From positions 8,051,500 to 8,115,499 of the forward strand of contig CM055835.1 of the NCBI GenBank assembly GCA_029582265.1: a DNA stretch of 64,000 nucleotides. The letters are read 5' to 3'. The notes under the pieces are model-generated. The model made no database searches, was not told the origin of the DNA, and saw only the letters and a program-made list of their open reading frames with translations. Shown here one piece after another: positions 1 through 12,500 of this stretch (positions within the stretch are counted from its first letter, which is position 1; each line of letters opens with the position of its first letter). The stretch comes from Zoroaster sp. YZ-2022 (taxonomy: Eukaryota > Echinodermata > Asteroidea > Forcipulatida > Zoroasteridae). A program made the translations under genes and the position numbers.

Positions 1-432
1 CACCTTATACAGTTCGTGAAGATATTCGATAATGGTGAGATTTCACATGCAATTACTGTTTTCAAGGAGAAAACTGTTGCGATAAGATTACTGTATGACT
101 TTCTTGTGCTTTCATCATTTTGTATTTGTGTTGGAGGAAATAATACGCATCTTGTTTGAAATCGTCCGAAAAGCTGTCCATAGGATTTAAATCGTTGAAA
201 ACAAAGCATGTTTAACAATTTGATAACAAAATAAAAATAAACAAAAACACTAAAAGTGAAACAGATACATCACGAAGGCCAGTGGAGTTTGAAGATTTAA
301 GCATATGATAGGTCTATCGGACCACTGAAATTATTGTGTGTCATTGTCTTCGGTAGCAGAGTATAGCGACGGAGACGCTATTGTTGAGTACGTTTATTTT
401 TAGTCACTTGTTTCGCTGAAGGCACTGAGAGG
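1..432 (+). promoter_or_regulatory. 5' flank / probable 5' UTR of the homeobox gene
   Basis: This AT-rich stretch precedes the first coding ATG. There is no convincing TATA box or initiator, and the transcription start cannot be placed. In the frame of the ATG at 433 a TGA lies upstream (about 387) with no other ATG in between, so 433 is the first in-frame start. Its context (A at -3) is favourable. No repeat was recognised here. Confidence 0.4.
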
Positions 433-538
433 ATGAGTGGTTATACGAAGAGATCTTTTTTGATACGGGACATCTTGGCAGACGTGTCTACAACATCAGA
501 AACTTTAACAGACAAGGCTTTCTACATTCACCATCAAG
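433..538 (+). CDS. barhl-like: Homeobox gene exon 1 (eh1 motif)
   Basis: Contains 35 codons plus one base, from ATG 433 to the donor AAG|gtatgt at 539. It encodes the basic N-terminus and FLIRDIL eh1 motif. The leftover base (phase 1) is completed by the first two bases of exon 2. Assigning this exon to the homeodomain gene rests on that phase match and on the common pairing of eh1 with homeodomains. Confidence 0.8.
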
Positions 539-3500
539 GTATGTTACAACAAACACATTGGACAAATCCCTGTTTATTATTTGCCAAGCAGAGTTTTAAA
601 ACAAGACTATATGCTTTATAACAAAATGGTGTTGATGCATGCAAGCAAAACTAAACCGCTGCCTCTAACACCACATAATAAATTTATCATTATTCCCAAT
701 ATCAGCCTAATGCGCCAATTATTGTTACCCCCCCCCCCCCCACACACACACATCCCATCCCTCTGATCGCCAACGTTTGACCTCCCAGCCTCGGTTTGCA
801 ATGACAACCCCTGCATGTCATCAACCCTACACCCCCGGCACAATGTGAGAACTTATCAACAAAAATGTAGAGGAACATTTAGGAATATTTAGGATTTTTT
901 GTCTGTTTGGTTTTTCAATCGTGTACATTTTAAAACAAAGGAAGCCCATCAGTCATACCACACGCAAATAAAGTGCTCCCGAGGAATTTGTTAATAGATT
1001 TTTCACTGGGTCCCTAAAGGACGGGGGTGCAAAAATGTACGAGAACATGGCAAAAAATATTTTTGAGTAAATGTCCTTTCTCTGTGATACGAGTACGAGT
1101 ACATTTCCATGAGTACAAGTAGCCCACTACAAACAATGTACTCGAGTATGAGTACTACAACTCTGGTGTGAAGCATTATGCCTATAACCAATGTTTGATC
1201 TTGAACTTGCCCACAGTTTGAAGCCAGCAGACAACTTGGGCAACACCTGTCACTTTGTATTATGACTATACCGAAGCGCCTTGGTCAAGGCTATACTTAT
1301 ACAACCAACGTGTCAAAGGTTCACTTCTTATATTCATTTTGCCATTAATAATTCACTTAAACACCTACATTTTAACCCACAAAATAACGTCAGTAATTGT
1401 TGATACTCCACGGTTTTCTTTCCACCGATGTTCTGTATTCAAGGTAAGGTACCGTATAGCCTAGGATTAGTATATCAAAAATACTGAGTGGTACCATCTT
1501 TCCTAAAATGTTGTCTGAATTGCTGTAATTTTAAAGAAAAATTTAATAACTTCTCACTCGAATTTTATAGGAAAGTATTCTCTCCTAAATTCCACATTAG
1601 AATGAATATATGATATTTGAATGCATTTTTACATTTTCGTGAACGACACAATATAAAGTTGAAACTTTTACAGGTTGGGTGCAAGGGCGCGACCCCCCTA
1701 CTTTTATGTGGACCTCCCCAACTTCTGGAACATTTTGGTATTTTATGTATACATGATCCTAGTAATGTCATTCATGACATCACAATGGCTGCTTGGGACC
1801 CCCCCCCCCAACTTTCAACACGTGGTTGCGCCCTTGGTTGGGTGACATTATTAACAACCAACATTTGAAAGTTTCAGATTTATCTTTTCTAAAGAAAACT
1901 TGTTTTGCTTTTTTTTTTAAACAATCTGTAATGTTAAACAACTGACAAAAACCAAATAACACAACAATTTGAAATAGAAGGATGAGTGGAAAATGAGCAT
2001 GAAGACACACTCATCACGCAACAGATAAAACATAAGGTTAATTTTGACAAGCACAACCAGGAGTCAATCATTAGGCCACCAAAAAAAGTCTCTGGTTTCT
2101 GGTCATAGACTGGCTTTAAAATCAGTGCGGTGACTCGCTTTTTTTGAGGGTACACGTTAACATGTATCCTGGGGCGTGTTTTGGCGAACACGAACAGATA
2201 TTTGTTTCTGACGTCAAATTCTTGACCATAAACAAGACGACATTGCTACGCGAAAATGAGAACGTAACCACTAAATTGTTTTCAGTTTGTGACGTGTTCA
2301 ATCATCAACGAGCGGTCTAGCTTACCGGACTCAAGTTCTGGTGTTAGCAGCAGAATGTGGGTTCGAATCCCGGCCGTGACACTTGTGTCCTTGAGCAAGA
2401 CACTTAACCATAATTGCTTCTCTCCACCCAGGGGTTAAATGGGTACCTGTGAGGGCAGAGTTGGTTGATTAGCCCTATATGCGCTGTAATGGCAGCAATT
2501 GAGCTGTATACTCCCCAGGGAGCTGAGATGGTTTCAGGAATGATTTATGAGCCTTATGAGCAGGGGTAATGATATAATGCGCCTTGAGCACCACTTAGTT
2601 GGTGGATACGTGCGCTATATAAGTCCACACATTATTATTATTATTAACGTTTCTCAAAATATACGGTGTAATTTTTTTTTGAATCTTACTCGTGAGTGCT
2701 AGTAATAAACTTGGAATATATGTTTGTATACGAACAATCATTCCATCATGTTTGAACAAATAATTAACAAACTTTGGTCACAACAATGACGTCATCGCAG
2801 CACAACCGAACTCACGAAAACGCTTAACCACTGACCAAAGCCCAAACATGTTTCTGGTCAGGGTCGCGAAAACGCGAGAAATTAAAAAGTTTGGTACTTG
2901 TCTTTAACGTATGTATTGTAAAGACTCAAAATTTTATTAACAATGTCAGTTTCTGCATCAAGAATCGTCTTACGAAAAGTACTGGAACCAGACCAAATGA
3001 TTTCCCATACACAAAGAATGGTAGCTAAAAGAGGTCTCACAAATCGAGCAAACGTTCATACCCCTATGTGAAAAGGTTATTTAAAACACAGCACGGCAGA
3101 ATTCCAATCGATCCAGCAATTTTGGCTGGACATCGTTTCATAGCAAAACAATTGCCGAAACCGGTTCCAAAGCTGGCATACCGTTGTGTGTAATTTAACA
3201 TATGCTTTGATTTTAAACGTTCAAATGCGATTATTGAGGCAGCAAATCCCAAGCTTTCTAATTTCTTGCGCAAATCCTTTAAAAAGTGTGGTAAAAGTGC
3301 GAAGTGGGCGTAGTTTGTGTAATGGAACTACGTCACACTTACGAACAAGTTTTTCTGTACACAAAACCTCCAAGTTGTTTTAACCAGTATGTAGGTGCGC
3401 AGTAATTTGATCGGCCCAGATCCACTCAATGTGGTATATTAGGGAGGTAAGGGGGCAGCTCTTCCCGGTCCCTGGCCCGATTTTGATAATAGGTCTTTTC

Positions 3501-6500
3501 GGAAATTTTGAAATTCAGCAGTGTAGATCCAATTTGGGACCCAACATTGTTTGTGATCCAGGATGGCGAGAATTTGTGGTCCAGGATGGCGAGAATTTGT
3601 GATCCAGGATGGCGAGAATTTGGAACACTGCATGTAAAGGGAGGGGCACACATGAACAATTAATGGTAAATTTACTTGCATGGTGAAACAATAATTGTGT
3701 GATATCTGCAAAACATGTCCGACTGTAGCTAACACAAGTGTCTCATCAAATATTAAATTTCGGATACTGAGTGATATATCTCTATTTCATGATAGCTCAT
3801 TAACACTCGCGAACAAAATGTAATCAAGAACAGTTATTTGATTTAATTTTGCCCTATACCGACGTGTGTATAGCACTGTATACTCAGTGCTTTCCGAATG
3901 TGCTTTACAGAACTTCACGACTTGGGCGGGATTTGAACCCACGACTTCGTGTTTACTAATGGAGACGTCTTAACCGCTCGACCACCGAGCTTGCGCGATG
4001 ACGTTTGGCTGGCTAGAATCCCATATAGTGGCGAGTTCCGCGATATATATAGGTTGGTGAAATTCTCAGCTGCGTTGGGTGATAAAGAACAATCACATTT
4101 GGCTTATAGACATCTGTGTGTCAGTAACATTCTTATTACTGTTCCTGTAACATTCATATATAATATTATTGTAAACCGAATAGGCCTATTGTCTATCCGT
4201 GAGTATATGTGTGAACAAAAAAATAAATTAAAATTAAAAATTAAAAAACATTTTTGGTAGTCTAAAAAATTCCTATATTCGCTGGTTTACAAACAACTTT
4301 CTTACAAAAAAAGTTGATGATGGTATCAAACATTAACAGAATATTTATCAGACTGAGGGCTGAGGCGCTGTCATGTAAATTTAATAGTGAAATTATTTTT
4401 CAACTGAATTTCGTCTTCAGGAGATGTAAATTCCACGTTAGAATGAATACGAAATTTCTGAATGCATTTTCACTTTTCCCCCTTTATAATGAAACGATGA
4501 AATAAGCCGAAACTTTCACAGGTTGGTTTCTATAAATATCTTGTGTTTTTTTTTTTTAAAGTATGGATGCATTTACGGATATATTACCAAAAGCGTAAAC
4601 TGTCTTTATATACGTTTTTTTCTTCTTATTATTCAATTTAGTATTGCAGTGGGAAACAAAAACATTTTGGACACAACTATGCACGGTTGTCGTACACTCA
4701 TCCACTCACTGTAAGCCACAGCTGAATGACAACACCCAGCGTGATTTAACACGACAGTTTAATCTCTTAAATGCTTGGTAATTGCTTAATACTTGAACCA
4801 CTAACTTAGGAAGCGACCGCCCCTTAATTGGTTTGATCAGATTTGCTGTGATACTTGGTGCAACAGGAGTACATCATCAATCTTACTCGATCGAAAAACG
4901 TTTGTTTAGTGGTATCAATGCAAACGATAGAATGGACCAGATAGCACGTGTGGCCTGGGTCTAACCACGAATCCGATACGATAATGAATTAATGAGCTTT
5001 TTACTACACGCTTCAATTGGAACGCTGTCAGCACCAATCGTTCTCTTTCTTCTTTCTCCATGAATTTTCGTCATCATTAGACTTAATTTGATAGGTGAAG
5101 AATACCTAATTCAGAAACTGCAAAATACCCTTAAAGTGCGCGCAAACATTTTCCTTAATATGGGTTCTGATCCTTATCGATTGAACTAATGTGTGCAATT
5201 ATAAAAAGAATCACATAAAAAGAAACATTTAGGTGCATAATGCTTGGCTGTTTACACATGCAATATAATGGATTGTTGTTGTTGTTTGTTTGTTTGTTTG
5301 TTTTTTTGCACGGAATTTCAAACTTTAAACATCAAAGTTCGTGACTTGGATGATTTGGCGCAGTGATGTTACTACAATTTTCCGGGGAGCAAGAACCTTC
5401 AAATTATCCGATTTTTAAGCAAACGCCAACAGTAAAGGTGTTCCCTTAAAGGGAAGATATAACATTGGTATTTGATTATGAACACCTAACACCTAACAAC
5501 ATTTTTTTAAATTTAAAAAATAAACTAGAGCTCAAGTGCTTGTTAGAACAAACACACGGTGTTCGTGTCAACTTCCGGTTCAATCAAATTATCATCGATG
5601 ATGTCAATCATATATTCAAAGGTGTATAAACTTTTATTATAACATTATCAATTTCATATTCAAAAGACCTATCAATTTCTCGTTAGAATGTGTTGAATTT
5701 AAACTTCCTGTTTAGACCGGAAGTAAAGATCAGATCAGGTGATTTGAAGGTCATATATATGACAAATTAAACTTCCTCGTGATTATGAAAAAATAACGTT
5801 AGTGCCTGCTTTCGTTGAATATCTGAGATTGGAAATTATTCCTTTTTTAAAAATGCCGCTATTTTTTAAAAGATAAGATGTTCACTAATCACTTTATTCA
5901 CAAAAGTCATTAAAATTTCCTATTTTTCTAAACCTGCCGCCAGAGGGCGCTGTGACAGGTGATGACGTCATCAGCCACATTTTGAAAAGGTCACTTATCA
6001 ATAGTAATTTCGTCCACGGAAGGCACGCCCAAATACCATATCATGATGGCTGCATACCCAATAAAATAAAAAATTTCACTTAAACTTCCGGTTTAGACCG
6101 GAAGCAGAGGTCAGATTGAGTCATGTCTGTGTACGAAATGTCACATAATTCAAGATCTGTAAGATGATGCAAAGATTGTGTAAATATCTTTTGTGGTTCA
6201 TGAGATATGATTTTTGGAAATATTAAAATTGGATTTTAGTGTATTTTGATATCTGATGACGTCACCATAACGTCACAACTTTACCTGAAACTATATATCA
6301 TAACTTTATTGACAACTACATGTTATGGTCTAAGTATGTACCAAGGTGTTCGCGCTGTCGCACGAACACCTAAAAAACGAACAAAAACAGCAATAAAGGC
6401 GACCCAAAACATAAAACTACGAAAAAAGACCACGCACGTGAGGCACTATGTGGTCTATGTTATTCTGTATATTTCTCTACCGATTTGGTAGAGAAATATT

Positions 6501-9500
6501 AATGTATAATGCATTAGGAAACTAATTTGTTATAGTAATCACTTATTTAAATATAGACGGGCCCAATGTTTTGCTTACGGTGATTGGTTTAAATAAATAT
6601 GCAATATTAATTATTCATTTTGCTGGAAGTTTATGAATAATTCAGTAGTAGCGTCCTCCGAGCGGCCGGACTGGTAATAAAGGCGCTCTATTGTGGCTTC
6701 GCTACTCGCGTGCGTGATATTTTTGGGGCGTTGTGTTCCGGGTTGCCGCGTGCGCCTTGACTAAAGGCTAGTCCAAATGGCACATATTAGCCGTTATGGT
6801 CACGCCTTTCTATGATAATTGCACTTATGTCGGTCATCATGCACTTTGCATGCTTTTATACAGGTGGTTTGACTTGAGTTTTCAGCGTTACTTTATAGTG
6901 AGTGTGGGGACTATGAGCATAACTGTGTGGGTGTATTAAGGATTTTTTTTTTTGAAATTTGCCTCAACAGGTAGGCTATAATATTTGTTTCTGTAATTTA
7001 ATTAAACAGTTTTTGGATGCTCAGTGGGTGGTTGCATGAAGGTTTTCCGTCCAACGATAGTTACTGTCAGTCCCAAGCAACTCCGATTAGCCATACCCAA
7101 ACCGATCTGCACACGAAGCATCAACTTCACCACCAAACTAACAACAGATGTTGGCCAGACGGAGGCACCACTCGCCGCTACGCTGCCAATCAAACCAAGA
7201 CGTCCCCGTCGAAGGCGAACAACTTTCACGCAGACTCAGCTTGCTGTGTTGGAAAGGAAATTCATGTGCCAAAAATATCTCAGTGTCGCGGAAAGAGGAA
7301 CTTTAGCTGAGCGGCTCAACTTGAACGAAACGCAGATAAAGACATGGTACCAGAACCGACGGTAAGCTATAACCCAACTCTAACGTATGGGGTTCAGTAT
7401 GGGCCAGATATCATTTTCAGAGTTGGACCCATCTTGGGTCTCACCTTGTTGGGGGTGGGGCTAGATTTGTGAAACGTGGAGGCATGAGACCCAAACATGA
7501 GAATACTGACTGTAACACTGTGGCAGTTTGCACCCTCAAACGGAAACAGGAAGAACATACATTTTCAGATGTCCATGCATCCCGTATTTGCCTATTGTTT
7601 GGGCAAGGACATAATGTTATAAAAGTGGGTAGCACAACACCAAAAAAAGGAAACTGTCTTCAACAATTCTAAAATGGAAACAGGATAAAGGTGAACTATT
7701 TTTCAGGTGTAGACCCCTCTATATTATTCTCCAGATTAAAAAATAAGCCGGCACAAACCAATAAAAACATTGTTTTTATCAGTAATGTCTCACATCTAGC
7801 ATTAAATTTCTCCGGTTCCAAGTTCGCAGTGCAATTTTACAGTCTGAGACCTATATACAAATGTGCGAGTATAAGAACAATAAAAAGCATTTTGACGTTT
7901 TTGAGGTAGGACTCTATACATCATTGTCTGAATTAGATAATGGCATACATTTAGATAAAGATCGATTTTTGATTATATGGGGCGCCGTTTGTCAAATAAT
8001 TATTTAGACCATTTTAAACATGGTTTTGCCGTGAGCTATAGCTCAGTTATATGTAACCCATGGATTTGTGTTAATGACTGTTTTTATGGTTTACATACCA
8101 TTAAAATAACATTTTACGACAACTTTAAATGGTTTATAAACCATGAAAAACTACTGGCGTGTAATTTCATGGTTTATAAATAATGAAAATGAAACATTGC
8201 GTACAATTTTATGGTTTCTAAATTGCGCACTTTTCTATAGTTTACAAATAATGAAAAACGAACAATGGCGTGCATTTTCATGGTTTATAAACCATGACAT
8301 TCATGCATTTCCTTAATGTTTCATAAACATTATTAACGTTTCATAACCAAGTTAAATTCACCAGATTTTTACACGATCTAATTAGACATAAATTAATCTT
8401 CAATGTTTACTGAAATGGAAATCAAGTGCGACGTACGACGTGTTTTTATGATTATCAAATAACAATTTGATTTTAATAAAAGGCAATTGGTAAATTAATT
8501 GTTACAAATGTGATCAACGTCAGTAAATTGTGTCGCTCTGTAGGGTGCACACCACTAAATAAATTCCCATAGTAACTAATGCTAAATACAAAATACTTAA
8601 AAACCATAGAAAAGTGTCAAATCGTGTAATTTCCATTATTTTTAAACCATGGAATTGCACGCCAGTAGTTTGTTATGGTTAATAAAGTTGTCGCAAAATG
8701 TTATTTTAATGGTATAAAATAAAACAGCCATGAACACAAATCCATGTTTTACATATTTTTTAAAGTTTGGGATGGGGGACAAAAGACCAAAGACCATTCT
8801 GACACTAGCAACTTGTTTTATCTGAAAAGTCTTATATATCTAGATGCAGACCCTTATTGTGTTTTACCTTTTACGGGCGGATCAGTGTTTTCAAGAGGAG
8901 GGAGCATGAATCAACCCCAGCAAACTTGATGGTATTGGGCCAATATGCCTCAATCCTTTTAACAATCTGCCCTGCTCATACATTAGGCAACACGGGTCTA
9001 GATCTGAAAATGTTTCATCATCCTGCATTTTTATTATAAGATACAGATGTTGAAAAAAAGTTATTTTTATTTAGAAAGACTAATTGCGGTGACACCATGT
9101 GAAATTCTCTATTAGTAATAATTAGTTCTGAAAAGAACTGGAGGTTACAACTCGACGTTTCGATCAGTATGCTCTGATCGTCTTTTTTTATTTGCTCTCT
9201 TTTTTATGTCGCTCTCTTTTAATAATCTGGCCCCGCCCATAAAATAAGCAGATTAAAAGAATTCTATTTGAGACACAAATTGAAACAACATTCAATGTTA
9301 AATATGTATCGCCCCGCCCGTGTTTTAAGTGCAATTTTTAATATCATGGAATATCATTTTTGTTTACAGGAAAACAATACTTTGAAGTGAGATAGTTATC
9401 AGAAGATTTTTAAACAGTAAAAAGTGCCAAAATTTATTTATGACGGGACCCACCATAAATTCACTTTGGTACACATTCACTGTAAAACTATCCTTTCCAT

Positions 9501-12500
9501 TATTAGTTTGAGAAATGTATCATTTTAAAGCATTTCAAAAAACAGCAATGTTCCGATGAAAAAGAACATTTCCGAAAGTTGCCCTTAAAATAAAACAAAA
9601 ATGGACAAGACATTTTTAAAGTCAGGTTTCTTGATGTTTGGTGTTGGCGAACCACTTTGTGGTCTTACCCAGAAAGTCATGCCATATCACGCCAATCTTG
9701 AAAGAACTGCACTGGCTTCCTGTTTCACAGAGAATTGTTTTTAAACTTATGCTAATTGTTCACAAATCTTTTAATAACATTGCTCCAATTTATATTTCTG
9801 AACTACTTAAAGTCTACACTCCATCACGCAATTTGCGCTCCAGCAACATGTCACTCCTCAAGGAACCAACTTCAAAACGGAACTGGGGTGATAGGTCGTT
9901 TTCTGTCGCAGCTCCGAGACTCTGGAATCATCTTCCAACTAAACTCAAATCTTGTCATAGTATAACCAGATTCAAGTCGATGCTTAAAACTCATCTTATG
10001 TCACAACTCTTCAAAGATGATGTATATTTGTAATTGCATTGTAGGTACATGTATCTCAGTACATATTTTTTTTCTCCTATGCTATCATTGTATATTGTTT
10101 GTATTAATGTTTTTTCTTTGTTTCCGCGCCTTGAGCGCCCAGCAGGGTGGATATGTGCGCGCTAAAAATCTTTATTATTATTTTTATTATTATTAAAATA
10201 CAAGAGATGTGAAGAAGAGTTATTTTGTATGTAGTGAATAATGAATTTGTCACAAATATGTTATGTCTACTGAAACTTCTATCATAAATGCGATATTTTA
10301 TTTATTAGTAGTCAAAATTTATATGATTGCCAGTGTATTCTCGGTCAAATGTTGGATGATGTGAATCACTGGGGATTAACATTACACTATGATTAACATC
10401 ACACTTACATCACATCATGAAAACAGTAACCTGTCTGACGCTCATTACATGTACTTTGGCCAAAACAAAGTCTAGTCAGCAGCATTATTTCAAATGCATG
10501 CAGTGAAGGTCCTCCAGTCTCCACCCGTTTATCGAGTGCAAGGTAGCTTTTTTGTATTTTTGTAAGTTCTTAAAGTCATCCCCTCCATGATTGTTCATTT
10601 CAGGTCTTCAGAATTTAAGAAATATATCATATCACTAACCTGTTCAAAGTTCATCAATAGGTTCTCACGTAAAAACAAAATCAATAAAAATAATAAATAA
10701 TAATAACAATAATGTTTTCAAAGCTGTTTATGTTTCTTTTTACTTTTTATAATTTCAACGTAACCCATGCAAGTCACTGCATTTTATGCAGTATGTGTGG
10801 ACCAGAGTAAAGAACAAATAGAAATACATGTAATAAATACATATACAAATTCGACCAAAAATGGGGACTCGTTCTCATCCCAACCTGCCCCCCCCCCTCC
10901 CGCACCTAGTGGCAATATTTTTCTGCAGTAAACAAAAATATATTATTTTATAAAACTAATTTAAAAGGGTACCGTACTTCTAAAATCAATTCAGCGACGA
11001 AAGCGAGTGGCATGGTATACTAGAACGCTTGTCTTCCATGCCGGTGATACCGAGACAATGTTTTGCCGGAATTACCATGAAGGTAAGTGTACACTGGCAA
11101 TTCATTTTACGGCAGAAACAAATTGTAACCCGGTTACGCGCATGAATTAATAGTTCCCTCTCAGAATAAAATACCGGTACTTCATACAAAGTAATTTCTC
11201 GTGATAATTCATATTTGACACAAAGTAATTTTTAGATGATAATTTGTTAATTTTATAATATGGTAGTTACTAATGTTGTACCTTCCCCTAAAACATGGCG
11301 CCAAAATGATGACCTCATCTGTACATCGGAGATTAACTGAGCTCATAGATGTCACCAACATTCACTGGAAAACGTAAATGTAACTCATATTTATTTATAT
11401 AACACAAAACATTACACTAAAATAAGGATTCACACAGATTTACATTTTTAAGACATGAAGTCTGGAACACGGAACAAAAACAAACAAGGTTACATTACTG
11501 TGGAATATTAGAGGAAAAGTATATGTAGTAAAAATAACATCGATACTATGTAAGTGTAACCGCTCTGGAATGTGTCAGGTTGAGAGGGGCAATAGATCTC
11601 CTTATGAGACAAAATCTTAATGTTTAAAGTTCTGGTTTAATAAACCTCTTGTCAAAGTGACAGTAAAGAAACTAAACAAAATGTGTATGCCGATGTTAAA
11701 CAATGGATTGGCAATTGCGAGAGATGTGCAGTTGCTAAACTTCCTAGATGAGTCTAACTTAATTTAAAGCGTTGTTGGTCCAGATTTCTTCCTGAGCTGA
11801 CTTACGCATATAATGCTGCACCACATTCCTCTACAGGGTTTTCTGCATGTTATCTTATGTTTGGCAGAGAACCGTGTTTGCCAGTAGATGCACTGTTGCA
11901 TAGAGAAGAGAAGGACTCTGCTTGTAGAACAAGATTAGGTTCTCTTACACCATCGGAGATTACAAGAAGCTTATCAACTTGCAAAATTTAAAAATCAACA
12001 GCAGTGAAATAAGATTTATGATCATAAAGCTAATCCTAACGTATTTAAGATCGGAGATCATGTTTATCTACGTAACCATCCCAGGGGTCGGAATAAGATC
12101 CAAGATAGTTACATTCCAGACAAATGTGATTGTTGGTAAACCAGATCCCAATAATTTTGTCTATATGGTTGAATTGTGGATATGTGCGCGCTAAAAATCT
12201 TTATTATTATTATTATTAATTGGCAGAAGGAGGTGACAACGAAAAAACTGTTAATTCTGTTGAGTTAAAGCTGGTCCCTACTTGTTTCTTAAATGATAAG
12301 CCGGCTACTGAGTTTGTTTGTCAACGAAGTACTGCGAATCATTCTTTAACTTGTAGTGACCCAAACCTTTTTGTGCGTACTGTTTTGATTTGTTGTTGCA
12401 TGGGGCACGCCATAGTGCATCAGCCCAAACTGTGAGCAGTGTTGCTGACCTTTTACCTTTTTTCGGAGAGCAACCTTCTTCTACACAGCACGTTTTTTTT

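Larger units (their letters stand above)
539..7009 (+). other. Intron 1 of the homeobox gene (6.5 kb, repeat-filled)
   Basis: Runs from gtatgt to the acceptor ttaattaaacag. Landmarks: a C14 run at 728-741; GAGTAC-rich simple sequence at 1085-1160; a hAT-type MITE (1682-1836); a repeat copy (about 2060-3150) interrupted by a tRNA-Leu SINE (2305-2646); a short tandem repeat (3553-3621); a tRNA-like SINE head (3895-3993); a second copy of the hAT target repeat (about 4400-4530); a TTTG microsatellite (about 5277-5305); a Pearl/Tsp-like element (5524-6371); and a fragment of the large fold-back family (about 6472-6800). I saw no gene or clear regulatory element at 840-1680, 3200-3550, 4000-4400 or 4530-5520. 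Confidence 0.7.

Noticed and set aside
3426..3735. Minus-strand ORFs with repeated [13 protein letters not shown] peptides
   Set aside because: The peptide repetition simply reflects the 24-bp tandem repeat at 3553-3621.
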